Shown: positions 24,403 to 33,188 of the stretch, one piece after another | How positions within the stretch are numbered: position 1 is the stretch's first letter | How the letters are laid out: every line of letters begins with the position of its first letter | Source: an uncultured Thiohalocapsa sp. | Lineage (GTDB): Bacteria > Pseudomonadota > Gammaproteobacteria > Chromatiales > Chromatiaceae | Direction: 5' to 3' | DNA: 46,723 nt | Assembly: GCF_913063425.1 (NCBI RefSeq) | Contig: NZ_CAJXYK010000050.1 | Span: 1 to 46,723, forward strand | Made by a program: the position numbers and the translations under genes | Notes under the pieces: model-generated | What the model saw: only the letters and a program-made list of their open reading frames with translations | Told to the model about the DNA's origin: nothing | Database searches by the model: none

Positions 24403-26399
24403 TTCCCGAGCTCGGACACTTCGCACTGATCCTCGCGCTGCTGCTCGCCGTCGTGCAGGCGGCCTTCCCGCTGGCCGGCTCGCTGTCGGGCAACCGGCCC
24501 TGGATGACCATGGCGCGGCCGCTGGCCTACGGTCAGCTCACCATGATCGCCGTCGCCTTCGCCGCGCTGACGCAGGCCTTCCTCACCAGCGACTTCTCGG
24601 TGCTCTACGTCGCCGAGCACTCCAACACCCTGCTGCCGACCATCTACAAGATCTCTGCCGTCTGGGGCGGGCACGAGGGCTCGCTGCTGCTGTGGGTGCT
24701 CATGATGGCCGCCTGGGGTGCCGCGGTGGCGGCCTTCAGCGGCAACCTGCCGCTCACCGTGGTGGCCCGGGTCATCTCGGTGCAGGGCATGGTCGCCATC
24801 GGCTTCCTGCTGTTCATGCTGCTTACGTCCAATCCCTTCGAGCGGCTGTTTCCGGTACCGCCGGAGGGGCGCGACCTGAACCCGCTGCTGCAGGACCCGG
24901 GTCTCGCCATCCACCCGCCCATGCTCTACATGGGCTATGTCGGCTTCTCGGTGGCCTTCGCCTTCGCCGTCGCCGCCCTCATCGGCGGTCGGCTGGACGC
25001 CGCCTGGGCGCGCTGGTCGCGGCCCTGGACCACCGTCGCCTGGGTGTTCCTCACCATCGGCATCATGCTCGGCTCCTGGTGGGCCTACTACGAGCTCGGC
25101 TGGGGCGGCTGGTGGTTCTGGGACCCGGTGGAAAACGCCTCGCTCATGCCCTGGCTGGTGGGCACGGCGCTGATCCACTCCCTCGCGGTCACCGAAAAGC
25201 GCGCCGCCTTCAAGAGCTGGACCGTGCTGCTCGCCATCTGCGCCTTCTCGCTCAGTCTGCTCGGCACCTTCCTGGTGCGCTCCGGTGTGCTCACCTCGGT
25301 GCACGCCTTCGCCACCGACCCGTCCCGCGGCCTGTTCATCCTGATCTTCCTGTGCATCGTCGTCGGCGGCTCGCTGGCGCTGTATGCCTGGCGGGCGCCG
25401 GAGGTCTCGGACGGCGGCCAGTTCGGCGTGGTCTCCCGCGAGTCGGCACTGCTCGGCAACAACCTGATCTTCGTCGCCTTCACCGTGCTGGTGCTGTTCG
25501 GCACCCTGGCCCCGCTCATCTACGAGGCCTTCAACTGGGGCAAGATCTCGGTCGGCTTCCCGTGGTTCAACAAGATGTTCCTGGCACTCTCGCCGTTCCT
25601 GGCGGTGCTGATCGGCCTGGGGCCGGCCACCCGCTGGAAAGGCGACAACCCCATGCGCGTGCTGAAGACCCTGTGGTGGGCATTGGCGCTCAGCATCGTG
25701 GTGCTCGCCGTGAGCGCACTGCCGCTGTTCGGCCACGGCAGCCTGTGGGTGCCCGTGGGGCTGGCGCTGGCGGCCTGGCTGTTCTTCGCGCATGTCGCCA
25801 TCGTGCGCGAGCGGCTGCGGAATAAAGGCGGGCTCGCGCGCATGGGGCCGGCCATCCTCGCCGACCTGCGCGGCAGCGGGCGCAGCTTCTACGGCATGGT
25901 GACTGCGCACGTGGGCGTAGCGATGTTCGTGGTGGGCGTCACTGTGCTCTCGAACGATCAGCTCGAGGAGGACGTGCGCATGTCCCCGGGTGACAGCCAT
26001 GAGCTCGCCGGCTACCGCTTCGAGTTCCTCGGCGCGCAGCCGGCGCCCGGGCCCAATTACATGGCCCAGCGCGGGGAGTTCAAGGTCTACCGCGGCGACC
26101 GCGAGGTCACCCGACTCTATCCGGAGAAGCGGGCCTACATGGGCGGCGGCATGCCCATGACCGAGGCCGCCATCGACCCGGGCCTGTTCCGCGACATCTA
26201 CGTCTCGCTCGGCGAGCCCGTGGGCGACGACGGCGACTGGGCGCTGCGGCTCTACTACAAGCCCTTCGTACGCTGGATCTGGCTCGGCGCCATCCTGATG
26301 GCCCTGGGCGGCGTCCTCGCGGTGTCCGACCCGCGCTACCGCCTGGCCGGTGCCCGCGCCCGCAAGCCCGCCGCGGACGCCGCGGCGGCAACGGCCTGA
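24399..26399 (+). CDS. ccmF: Haem lyase subunit CcmF
   Basis: A 666-residue polytopic membrane protein, the core of the cytochrome c haem lyase. The WWD domain W-G-G-W-W-F-W-D-P-V-E-N-A-S is near residue 234, and further conserved blocks include H-P-P-M-L-Y-M-G-Y-V-G near 170. A large periplasmic domain precedes the final helix. It works with CcmH and CcmI to attach haem to CxxCH motifs. The start is coupled to ccmE. Confidence 0.95.
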   Translation: MIPELGHFALILALLLAVVQAAFPLAGSLSGNRPWMTMARPLAYGQLTMIAVAFAALTQAFLTSDFSVLYVAEHSNTLLPTIYKISAVWGGHEGSLLLWVLMMAAWGAAVAAFSGNLPLTVVARVISVQGMVAIGFLLFMLLTSNPFERLFPVPPEGRDLNPLLQDPGLAIHPPMLYMGYVGFSVAFAFAVAALIGGRLDAAWARWSRPWTTVAWVFLTIGIMLGSWWAYYELGWGGWWFWDPVENASLMPWLVGTALIHSLAVTEKRAAFKSWTVLLAICAFSLSLLGTFLVRSGVLTSVHAFATDPSRGLFILIFLCIVVGGSLALYAWRAPEVSDGGQFGVVSRESALLGNNLIFVAFTVLVLFGTLAPLIYEAFNWGKISVGFPWFNKMFLALSPFLAVLIGLGPATRWKGDNPMRVLKTLWWALALSIVVLAVSALPLFGHGSLWVPVGLALAAWLFFAHVAIVRERLRNKGGLARMGPAILADLRGSGRSFYGMVTAHVGVAMFVVGVTVLSNDQLEEDVRMSPGDSHELAGYRFEFLGAQPAPGPNYMAQRGEFKVYRGDREVTRLYPEKRAYMGGGMPMTEAAIDPGLFRDIYVSLGEPVGDDGDWALRLYYKPFVRWIWLGAILMALGGVLAVSDPRYRLAGARARKPAADAAAATA

Positions 26400-26409
26400 G
26401 GGGGCGGCC

Positions 26410-26955
26410 ATGGCGATGTCCAAGTCCGTGCGCTACCTGACCCCGCTCATCGTCTTTGCGGGGCTCGTGGTGCTGCTGGTGTGGGGCCTGGGGCAGGACC
26501 CCAGCGAGGTCCCCTCGCCCCTCATCGGCAAGCCGGTGCCGGCGTTCAGTCTGCCGGCGCTGGACGACCCGAGCCGCACCGTCTCCGATGCCGACCTCAA
26601 AGGCAAGATCTCACTGGTGAACGTCTGGGCGTCCTGGTGCAGCTCCTGCCGGGCCGAGCATCAGGCACTGATGGCGCTCTCGGAGATCCCGGACTTCCAG
26701 ATCGTCGGCCTCAACTGGAAAGACGACGCCGCGGATGCCAAGCGGGTGCTCCAGCTCACCGGCAACCCCTACGACATGAACGGCTACGACCCGGACAACA
26801 CCGTCGGCATCCACTGGGGCGTCTACGGCGCTCCGGAGACCTTCGTCGTGGACCAGGAGGGCATCATCCGCTACAAGCACATCGGCCCCATCGATCGGGA
26901 GGTCTGGGAGAAAAAGCTCCAGCCGCTGGTTGCGGAGCTGCGGGCCAGGGGCTGA
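26410..26955 (+). CDS. ccmG: Thiol:disulfide interchange protein CcmG/DsbE
   Basis: A 181-residue membrane-anchored thioredoxin-fold protein (helix at residues 10-27). The active site is W-A-S-W-C-S-S-C-R (near residue 77) and the G-V-Y-G-A-P-E-T-F block is typical of CcmG. It keeps apocytochrome or CcmH cysteines reduced. The start ATG 26410 lies 10 bp after ccmF, with GGGGCGG as ribosome site. Confidence 0.93.
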   Translation: MAMSKSVRYLTPLIVFAGLVVLLVWGLGQDPSEVPSPLIGKPVPAFSLPALDDPSRTVSDADLKGKISLVNVWASWCSSCRAEHQALMALSEIPDFQIVGLNWKDDAADAKRVLQLTGNPYDMNGYDPDNTVGIHWGVYGAPETFVVDQEGIIRYKHIGPIDREVWEKKLQPLVAELRARG

Positions 26956-26992
26956 TGCGGGGCGGCGCAGGTCTGCGGCCGGGCGGGCAGCC

Positions 26993-27022
26993 GTAGGGCG
27001 GTTCAGCGCAAGCGTCACCCGA
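26993..27022. repeat. REP-like palindrome, family 1, degenerate copy 3
   Basis: GTAGGGCGGTTCAGC followed by GCAAGCGTCACCCGAC, a degenerate member of the family at 872 and 19996. It lies in the 360-bp gap between ccmG and ccmH. That gap also contains a GTAC-rich stretch (27262-27306) related to the ccmA-ccmB insertion, and has no gene. Confidence 0.45.
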
Positions 27023-27315
27023 CACCCCACAGGCCACGGCGGCGCCGCGTAGAGGGATTTTGCACTGACTCGACCTACACAGGACCACAACCACATCAGC
27101 GACGCGCGACAAGCGGCCGGCAGCCATGCATGACCGGCGTGCCTGCCAGCTCCGGCCCGACCTGCACCGCCGGCGCCATCGCTCGCAGCACTCGGGCGCC
27201 GCGGCACCAACAGCCCGGCGTTACCGCGCCGGCCATAGTGCCTGGATGCCGCGCAGGCCAAGACGCACAGCGTACGTCGCACTTCGTACTTTGGACTCCG
27301 TACTGACAACGACCC

Positions 27316-27816
27316 ATGCCACCACTGATCAAAACCATCCTGCTCGCAGCGCTGCTGGCCTTGGCCATGCCGGCATCGGCTTACACGCTGGAGGAATTTC
27401 AATTCGACAGCCCGGCGCAGGAGGCGCAGTTCCGCGACCTCATCAGCAAGCTGCGCTGCCTGGTGTGTCAGAACGAATCCCTGGCGGGCTCCCAGGCCGA
27501 GCTGGCCCAGGACCTGCGCAACGAGGTCTACCGCATGATGCGCGCCGGACAGTCGAAGGACGAGATCCTCGACTTCCTGGTGGCCCGCTACGGCGACTTC
27601 GTGCTCTATGACCCGCCGCTCAAGCCGTCCACCTACGTCCTCTGGTTCGGACCCTTCGTAATCATCGGCATCGCCGCCTTCTTCATGCTCCGCGCGGTTC
27701 TGCGACGCAAGCCCACCGGTGACGAAGACATCTCCGAGGCCGAGCGCGAGCGCCTGCGCGCGCTGCTGGAGACGGAGTCCGCCGCCGGCACCGACGAGCC
27801 CAAGCAGGCCACCTGA
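27316..27816 (+). CDS. ccmH: Cytochrome c maturation protein CcmH
   Basis: A 166-residue protein with a signal peptide (cleavage near A-S-A, residue 22), a short periplasmic domain carrying the redox motif L-R-C-L-V-C-Q-N (near residue 49) and a C-terminal membrane helix (V-L-W-F-G-P-F-V-I-I-G-I-A-A-F-F). It reduces or holds apocytochrome cysteines for the lyase. CcmH and CcmI are separate genes here, unlike the E. coli fusion. Confidence 0.94.
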   Translation: MPPLIKTILLAALLALAMPASAYTLEEFQFDSPAQEAQFRDLISKLRCLVCQNESLAGSQAELAQDLRNEVYRMMRAGQSKDEILDFLVARYGDFVLYDPPLKPSTYVLWFGPFVIIGIAAFFMLRAVLRRKPTGDEDISEAERERLRALLETESAAGTDEPKQAT

Positions 27817-27855
27817 CCGCCCACCCCATCGCACCGCGCCCCGATACCCCGCATC

Positions 27856-29355
27856 ATGACCATTTTCTGGATTCTCGCCGCCGGCCTCGCGCTGCTGGCG
27901 GCGCTTTTCGTTGCCGCGCCACTGCTCACACATCGCGGCGGCGGCGACGACGCCACAGACCCGGACCAGGCAGAAATCAACCTGGCGCTCTACAAGCAGC
28001 AGCTCGCGGAGCTGGACACGGACCTCGCCGCCGGCAAGCTCGACCGCACCCAATACGAGGCCGCCCGCCGCGACCTTCAGCGGCAGCTGCTGAGCGACAC
28101 CGCCGACCTTGGGCCGGAGGACCCGAAGCCCGCCGCACAGGTGAAGCTGCCAAGCCCGGGCCTCACCGCCGCGGCGCTGGTTTTTGCGGTGCCCGCCACG
28201 GCGCTGGCCCTGTACCTGATCCTGGGCGAGCAGCACATCATCCCGAGGCTGGAGCTCGCCGCCGCCGGCGGTGCCGCGACGCCGCAGCACGCGGGCGCCG
28301 ACGGCATGTCGCTGGAGGTCCTGGTACAGCGCCTGGAAGAGCGCCTGGCACAGGCGCCGGACGATGGCGAGGGCTGGACCATGCTCGGGCGGACCTACTT
28401 CGCCATGGGCCGCACGGACGCCGCTGAGAAGGCCCTGGCGCGGGCGCACGAGCTGCTGCCGGGGGCCACCGACATCACCCTCGCCTACGCCGAGAGCATC
28501 GCCGCCAACAACGACCGCAGCCTGGAGGGCAAGCCCGCGGAGCTGATCTCCGAGGCCCTCGCCGCAGAGCCCGACAACGCCACCGCGCGCTGGCTGTCCG
28601 GCATGGTGGCCTTCCAGCGCGGGCAGTTCCAATCCGCCGCCACCGCCTGGAAGCGCGTGCTCGGGCAGATCGACCCGGCGGGCGACGACGCCCAGGAGCT
28701 GCGCCGGCTCATCGCCCAGGCGGAGCAGCGCGCCGGCGTGCCGCCGCAGATGCAGCTCGCCGCCAACAGCGACGGCGTGCGGGCCGCTGCCACCCCGGCG
28801 CCGGCCCCCGCCGAGACAGCTCCCGCCGACAATTCGCCCCAAGCTGCGGCCGACAGCGCCGGTGCGGCCGAGCAGGAGGCAGCCGCCCCGGCGACACAGC
28901 AGGTGGCACAGGCGGATGCCGGGGCCGCGGATGCACCCGCCCCGGCAACCACCACCTCGCCGGCGGCCGCGCCGACCACGGACGCAGAGGCGCCCGACGC
29001 AGCCGCCGTGCCCGGCATGGATGTGAGCGTATCCCTGGCACCGGCGCTCGCCGGGCGCATGCCGCCCGGCACCACCGTCTTCGTCTTCGCTCGCGCCGCC
29101 GCCGGGCCGCCCATGCCGCTGGCGGTGCAGCGGCTCACGCTGGCGGACCTGCCGGCACGTGTCCGGCTCGACGACAGCATGGCCATGATGCCGCAGATGC
29201 GCCTGTCCGCCTTCCCGCAGGTGGTGGTGGGCGCACGCGTGTCGCCGAGCGGCCAGGCCATGCCGCAGCCCGGCGACCTGGAGGGTGAGACGGGCCCCGT
29301 CGCACCGGCTGACGCCGGCGCCGTCAGCGTCACCATCGACCGCGTGCGGCCTTAG
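27856..29355 (+). CDS. ccmI: Cytochrome c maturation chaperone CcmI
   Basis: A 499-residue protein. Two N-terminal helices (residues 1-22 and about 99-117) flank a cytoplasmic loop with a leucine-zipper-like stretch (Y-K-Q-Q-L-A-E-L-D-T-D-L). A TPR region (about 150-290, with D-G-E-G-W-T-M-L-G-R-T-Y-F-A-M-G) binds apocytochrome c C-termini. A 90-residue Ala/Pro/Thr-rich linker follows. The C-terminal beta-domain (P-G-M-D-V-S-V-S-L-A-P to the end) is the CcmI-specific extension. It lies 39 bp after ccmH. Confidence 0.92.
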   Translation: MTIFWILAAGLALLAALFVAAPLLTHRGGGDDATDPDQAEINLALYKQQLAELDTDLAAGKLDRTQYEAARRDLQRQLLSDTADLGPEDPKPAAQVKLPSPGLTAAALVFAVPATALALYLILGEQHIIPRLELAAAGGAATPQHAGADGMSLEVLVQRLEERLAQAPDDGEGWTMLGRTYFAMGRTDAAEKALARAHELLPGATDITLAYAESIAANNDRSLEGKPAELISEALAAEPDNATARWLSGMVAFQRGQFQSAATAWKRVLGQIDPAGDDAQELRRLIAQAEQRAGVPPQMQLAANSDGVRAAATPAPAPAETAPADNSPQAAADSAGAAEQEAAAPATQQVAQADAGAADAPAPATTTSPAAAPTTDAEAPDAAAVPGMDVSVSLAPALAGRMPPGTTVFVFARAAAGPPMPLAVQRLTLADLPARVRLDDSMAMMPQMRLSAFPQVVVGARVSPSGQAMPQPGDLEGETGPVAPADAGAVSVTIDRVRP

Positions 29356-29411
29356 CCGGCTGCCGAGCGGGCGCGGGACCGCTGCACCGGCAGGCAGAGG
29401 GCAGCCGCAGG

Positions 29412-30572
29412 ATGGCCCAGACGCAGCCCAGACCATCATCCCTGGGCACACTGCTGCCGGTGCTCGCCGCCGCCGCCGCCATCCTGGCGCTGCCGCTGCT
29501 GGGTGCCGTCCTGGGCGGGCTGCCGCTGGGCGAGCTGCTGCAGATACCGCTCACCACCCGCCCCTGGGACCCCTTGGGCGCGAGCCCGCTCATCACCTGG
29601 CTCGCGGCGACGCTCAGCCTCGCGCTGCTCGCCGCAACCGCGTACTTCGCCTGGCCGCGGCGGCCCGGCGGGCGCCGGCTGCCGGCACCCGCCCCGCGCC
29701 GCATCCCGCGCTTCGCCTGGCTCGGCGTCTTCGCACTGCTGCTTGCGATCATCGCCGCCGACGGTGCGGCGGTCAGTGCCGTTGTCGGACTGGCGGTGTT
29801 GGCGCTCGCGCTCTTCGCCAACGCGGACACGGAGCGTCGCACCGGCAGCAGCCTGCTGAGTCAGCGCCCGGGCTACTTCCGCAGCCTGTTCGCGGCGAGC
29901 CTCGCCGCCGGCTGGCTGTTCCACTGGCTGAACCTGTTCCTCAAGCTCTGGGTCTATCCGCCGGCGACGGAGCTCGTCCCCTTCTTGCTCGGCAACTCCC
30001 TGGCCTATGCGGTGCTGTTGCCGGCGTTGCTGAGCCTGCGGCAATGGCTCGCATCCTTGCCGGCCGTGCTGGGCGCCGTCACCCGGGCCGAGCCGCTGTC
30101 CGGCGCCGACGCCTCACCGCAGGAGGGCCTCATCCTGCTGCTGGCGGCGCTGCTCGGCCTCGCCGGCGCCGCACTCTGGCCGGACTGGATCTACCCCTTG
30201 AGCCTCAGCGCCCCGCTGCTGCTGGCGGTGGCCATCCAGCAACTGCGCGGGCGGCCGACACCACTCGCCGGTCTGCAAACCGGCGACTGGAGCCGCCTGC
30301 TGCTGCCCGCACTGGCGGCGCTGCTGCTCGGTCTGGTGGCGCAGGGGCTCAACGCCTGGCTCGGACCGGCCTGGGCGCTGCATCTGCCGCTCCTCGGCGG
30401 CCCCGAGCTGCTGGACCTGCCGCTGCCCGGCTGGGTGTGGATCATGCTGCTCGGCCCCTTCGGCGTCTGGCTCGGCGATCAACTGGCAGAGCCGTGGCAG
30501 CAGCGCCCGCAGCAGCCGCCGCCGGCCCAGGGTCGCTTTCCGGTGCGGATCGAGATCGGCGACGGGTCCTAA
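29412..30572 (+). CDS. Polytopic membrane protein of unknown function at the end of the ccm operon
   Basis: Not recognised. A 386-residue, very leucine/alanine-rich protein with about ten predicted membrane helices, no obvious catalytic motif and no CxxCH. It starts 56 bp after ccmI with a CGCAGG ribosome site on the same strand, so it is probably transcribed with the operon. That suggests a role near cytochrome c biogenesis or haem handling, but no tryptophan-rich WWD loop is present. Codon use resembles its neighbours. The next feature downstream is hairpin array B. Confidence 0.7.
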   Translation: MAQTQPRPSSLGTLLPVLAAAAAILALPLLGAVLGGLPLGELLQIPLTTRPWDPLGASPLITWLAATLSLALLAATAYFAWPRRPGGRRLPAPAPRRIPRFAWLGVFALLLAIIAADGAAVSAVVGLAVLALALFANADTERRTGSSLLSQRPGYFRSLFAASLAAGWLFHWLNLFLKLWVYPPATELVPFLLGNSLAYAVLLPALLSLRQWLASLPAVLGAVTRAEPLSGADASPQEGLILLLAALLGLAGAALWPDWIYPLSLSAPLLLAVAIQQLRGRPTPLAGLQTGDWSRLLLPALAALLLGLVAQGLNAWLGPAWALHLPLLGGPELLDLPLPGWVWIMLLGPFGVWLGDQLAEPWQQRPQQPPPAQGRFPVRIEIGDGS

Positions 30573-30790
30573 CGCACCACTGCGCAAGATGCGAGGCCGC
30601 GCCCTGGGGACGCGGACTTCAGTCGGCACCTCAGGAGGACGGACTTCTGTCCGCCGGTGGCAGATGACCGCTCGTGTCGGGGTGGGCCGGGGCGCTCAAG
30701 CACGCGAGCCCAGGCTCGGCGAAGTGGAAGCGGGACTGCAAAACCGACTTGAGCCGGGGGCTGTCCTTGACGTCGGCGCTTCTGGAGCTG

Positions 30791-31090
30791 GCCGACTGGA
30801 AGTCGGCGCCCCCGGATGTCGCCGACTGGAAGTCGGTGGCCCCGGATGCCGCCGACTGGAAGTCGGTGGCCCCAGATGCCGCCGACTGGAAGTCGGCGCC
30901 CCCAGATGTCGCCGACTGGAAGTCGGCGCCCCCAGATGTCGCCGACTGGAAGTCGGTGGGCCCGGATGTCGCCGACTGGAAGTCGGTGGGCCCGGATGTC
31001 GCCGACTGGAAGTCGGCGCCCCCGGATGTCGCCGACTGGAAGTCGGTGGGCCCGGATGTCGCCGACTGGAAGTCGGCGGCTCCGGGGAGG
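30791..31090 (-). repeat. Tandem 30-bp hairpin array B (ten units, inverted orientation)
   Basis: Ten units of exactly 30 bp, palindromes starting every 30 bp from 30791 to 31061. On the plus strand each reads GCCGACTGGAAGTCGG plus a 14-nt linker. Read on the minus strand the unit is spacer GACATCCGGGGGC plus GCCGACTTCCAGTCGGC, which aligns with arrays A and C. The stem has one C-G pair where A/C have G-C, and the loop TTCCA is the same. Weak single relatives occur at 30611-30627 and 30638-30655. Confidence 0.93.
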
Positions 31091-31093
31091 GAG

Positions 31094-31155
31094 GGTGGAT
31101 CAGCGGAGGGCATCCACCGCAGGCCCGAACGGCGGATGCGCTGCGCTGATCCGCC
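31094..31155. repeat. Pair of REP-like palindromes, family 2, copies 2 and 3
   Basis: GGTGGAT...ATCCACC at 31094-31118 and GGCGGAT...ATCCGCC at 31131-31155, separated by 12 bp, directly after array B. The second differs by a T-A to C-G swap in the stem that keeps pairing. The pair resembles a small BIME-type cluster between the convergent ccm operon and the lipoprotein gene. Confidence 0.6.
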
Positions 31156-31205
31156 CGGCTGAGTCGCGCATTCTTCCGGGAGCGTGGTACTCCCTGTCCT
31201 GTCTC

Positions 31206-32804
31206 TCAGCGCTTGCGGGCGTCCTCCAGCCGCAGCGCGAACGAAGGCTCCAGCCGGATGCCCTGCACCGCATCGCGCAGCACCAGGTTCTGCCGCCAGC
31301 TCGCCACCGTCACCCAGGGGGCGTCGCGCTGCACCACGCGGGCCAGCTCGCGGTAGAGCCGGGCGCGCTCGGTGCGCTCGGTGGCGCGCCGCGCCTGGGC
31401 GACAAGCCGGTCCACCGCCGGGTTGCAGTACCAGCCGGAGTTGAAGCCGCCGGCGTCGGGCGTCGCCCCGCAGCGCAGTGCCAGATACGGCAGGGTATCC
31501 GGGTCATTGGTCATCCAGGCCATCTGCGCCAGGTCCGCATCGCCGTCCAGACCGTCATTGACCCGTGCCAGGTACGCATTCCACTCGAAGCTCTCGATGC
31601 GCGCCTGCACCCCCACCTGCGCCAGGTCGCCCTGAATGGCCGTCGCCATGGCCAGCGGCGCGAGCATGCCGGAGCCGCCGCGGGGCACCAGGAAATTCAG
31701 ACTGAAGCCATCGCCCCAGCCCGCCTCCGCGAGCAGCGCCCGGGCCAGGTCCGGGTCATGGGCATAGGCCGGCAGGTCCGGGGCATGCGCCCAGCGGAAG
31801 GCCGCCGGCACCGGGCCATCCGCCACCACCGCGGTGTCGCGCAGCACGTCCTGCACCAGCGCGCGGCGGTCGATGGCATGGTTCAGCGCACGGCGCACGC
31901 GCACATCCGCAAGCGGGCCGTCGCGGGTGTTCAGAATCAGGAACCACAGGTGCGGCCCGGTGGCCTCCAGCACCCGATAGCCCTGGCGGGCGCGAAACGC
32001 CGCCACATTGTCCGGCGAGAGCTCCAGCGCCAGGTCCACGCCCCCCGCCAGCAGCTCTGCCACGCGGGTCATGGGGTCCGTCAAGGGTCGGAAGATGACG
32101 TTTGCAAGCGCCACCTCGCCGCCGTGCCAGCCCTCGAAGCGCGCGAGCCGCACCTGCCCGCCCCGCTCCCAGCCGGTGAGCCGGAACGGCCCCGTACCGC
32201 TCGGGTGGCGGCCATAGTCCTTGCCCCAGCGGCGCACCGCCGCCGGCGAGACCATCAGCGCCGTGGGATAGGCCAGATTGGACAGGAAGGGCGCAAAGGG
32301 CCGGCGCAGCTCGAAGCGCACCGTCAGCGCGTCTTCCACCACCACGCGCGCCACCTGCTCGAAGAAGAACGCGAGCGGAAAGGGGCCGGTGTCGTGGAAG
32401 GGATGCTCGGGGTCCAGCATGCGCTGGAAATTGAAGCGCACCGCCGCCGCATCGAAGGCGCTGCCGTCATGAAAGCGCACCCCGTCCCGGAGCTTGAACC
32501 GATACACCCGGCCATCCTCGGACACCGTCCAGGACGCCGCCAGCCCCGGCACCAGCTCCAGGGTACCCGGGCGGTAGCGCACCAGGCCCTCGTACAGGTT
32601 CACCAGGATGCGGAAGTCGTTCAGGGCCGTGGTGACCTGCGGGTCCAGCGACCGGGGCGCCGCCACCTGCCCCACCACCAGCGTGTCCGCCGGCGGGGTC
32701 TGGCGGGCACAGCCGGCGGCGAGACACAGTCCCACCGACACCGCCAGCGGTACCCAGGTGCGCAACAGCGGCAAACCGCGCCGAAGTGAGCGCCGGCTCA
32801 GCAA
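31206..32804 (-). CDS. Family 5 extracellular solute-binding lipoprotein (peptide/nickel ABC type)
   Basis: About 532 residues. The N-terminus has a basic region and hydrophobic stretch ending L-A-A-G-C, a lipobox, so the mature protein is a lipid-anchored periplasmic protein. The body matches SBP_bac_5 proteins: R-S-L-D-P-Q near the start, N-L-Y-E-G-L-V-R-Y, L-A-A-S-W-T-V-S-E-D-G-R-V-Y-R-F-K-L-R, then V-R-R-A-L-N-H-A-I-D-R-R. It should bind oligopeptides or a similar ligand, but no permease or ATPase gene is adjacent. No ATG exists near the expected start. TTG 32804 gives the best signal peptide, and GTG codons upstream are alternatives. The frame runs on into hairpin array C without a stop, but that part is repeat, not protein. 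Confidence 0.82.
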   Translation of the reverse strand: MLSRRSLRRGLPLLRTWVPLAVSVGLCLAAGCARQTPPADTLVVGQVAAPRSLDPQVTTALNDFRILVNLYEGLVRYRPGTLELVPGLAASWTVSEDGRVYRFKLRDGVRFHDGSAFDAAAVRFNFQRMLDPEHPFHDTGPFPLAFFFEQVARVVVEDALTVRFELRRPFAPFLSNLAYPTALMVSPAAVRRWGKDYGRHPSGTGPFRLTGWERGGQVRLARFEGWHGGEVALANVIFRPLTDPMTRVAELLAGGVDLALELSPDNVAAFRARQGYRVLEATGPHLWFLILNTRDGPLADVRVRRALNHAIDRRALVQDVLRDTAVVADGPVPAAFRWAHAPDLPAYAHDPDLARALLAEAGWGDGFSLNFLVPRGGSGMLAPLAMATAIQGDLAQVGVQARIESFEWNAYLARVNDGLDGDADLAQMAWMTNDPDTLPYLALRCGATPDAGGFNSGWYCNPAVDRLVAQARRATERTERARLYRELARVVQRDAPWVTVASWRQNLVLRDAVQGIRLEPSFALRLEDARKR

Positions 32805-32880
32805 AGCCCCAAGCCCTGCGCCACCGGCACGGTTGATCGCGGCCCCGCCACACCAAACAACCACTGCCGCGGCAACAACC

Positions 32881-33150
32881 CAGGGGCGCCGAGCTCCACT
32901 CGGCAACACCCGGGCGCCCCGAGCTCCACTCGGCAACACCCGGGGACGCCGAGCTCCACTCGGCAACACCCGGGGACGCCGAGTTCCACTCGGCAACACC
33001 CGGGGGCGCCGAGTTCCACTCGACAACACCCGGGCGCCCCGAGTTCCACTCGGCAACACCCGGGCGCCCCGAGTTCCACTCGGCAACACCCGGGGACGCC
33101 GAGTTCCACTCGGCAACACCCGGGGGCGCCGAGTTCCACTCGGCAACACG
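32881..33150 (+). repeat. Tandem 30-bp hairpin array C (nine units)
   Basis: Nine exact 30-bp units between cysC and the lipoprotein gene. Each has the palindrome GCCGAG(C/T)TCCACTCGGC and a spacer like AACACCCGGGGAC. Some units have CCCCGAG in the first arm, and one has CTCGAC in the second. Same family and orientation as array A. Confidence 0.93.
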
Positions 33151-33188
33151 GCAACAAGCCAGGCGGCGATACCTCAGCCCCGGCCGCC

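Noticed and set aside
24324-29451. Long open frames on the minus strand across the ccm operon
   Set aside because: Low-complexity His/Arg/Glu-rich translations opposite clearly conserved ccm genes, which is typical of antisense frames in GC-rich DNA.
30631-31113. Repetitive proteins encoded on both strands of hairpin array B (and similar frames in arrays A and C)
   Set aside because: All frames stay open because the repeat period is 30 bp, a multiple of three. No start signals or domains; treated as repeat DNA.
22551-33150. The 30-bp arrays as CRISPR arrays
   Set aside because: The 13-bp parts between the palindromes are nearly identical, not unique spacers, and the period is far too short. 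The arrays are also not next to the cas genes.
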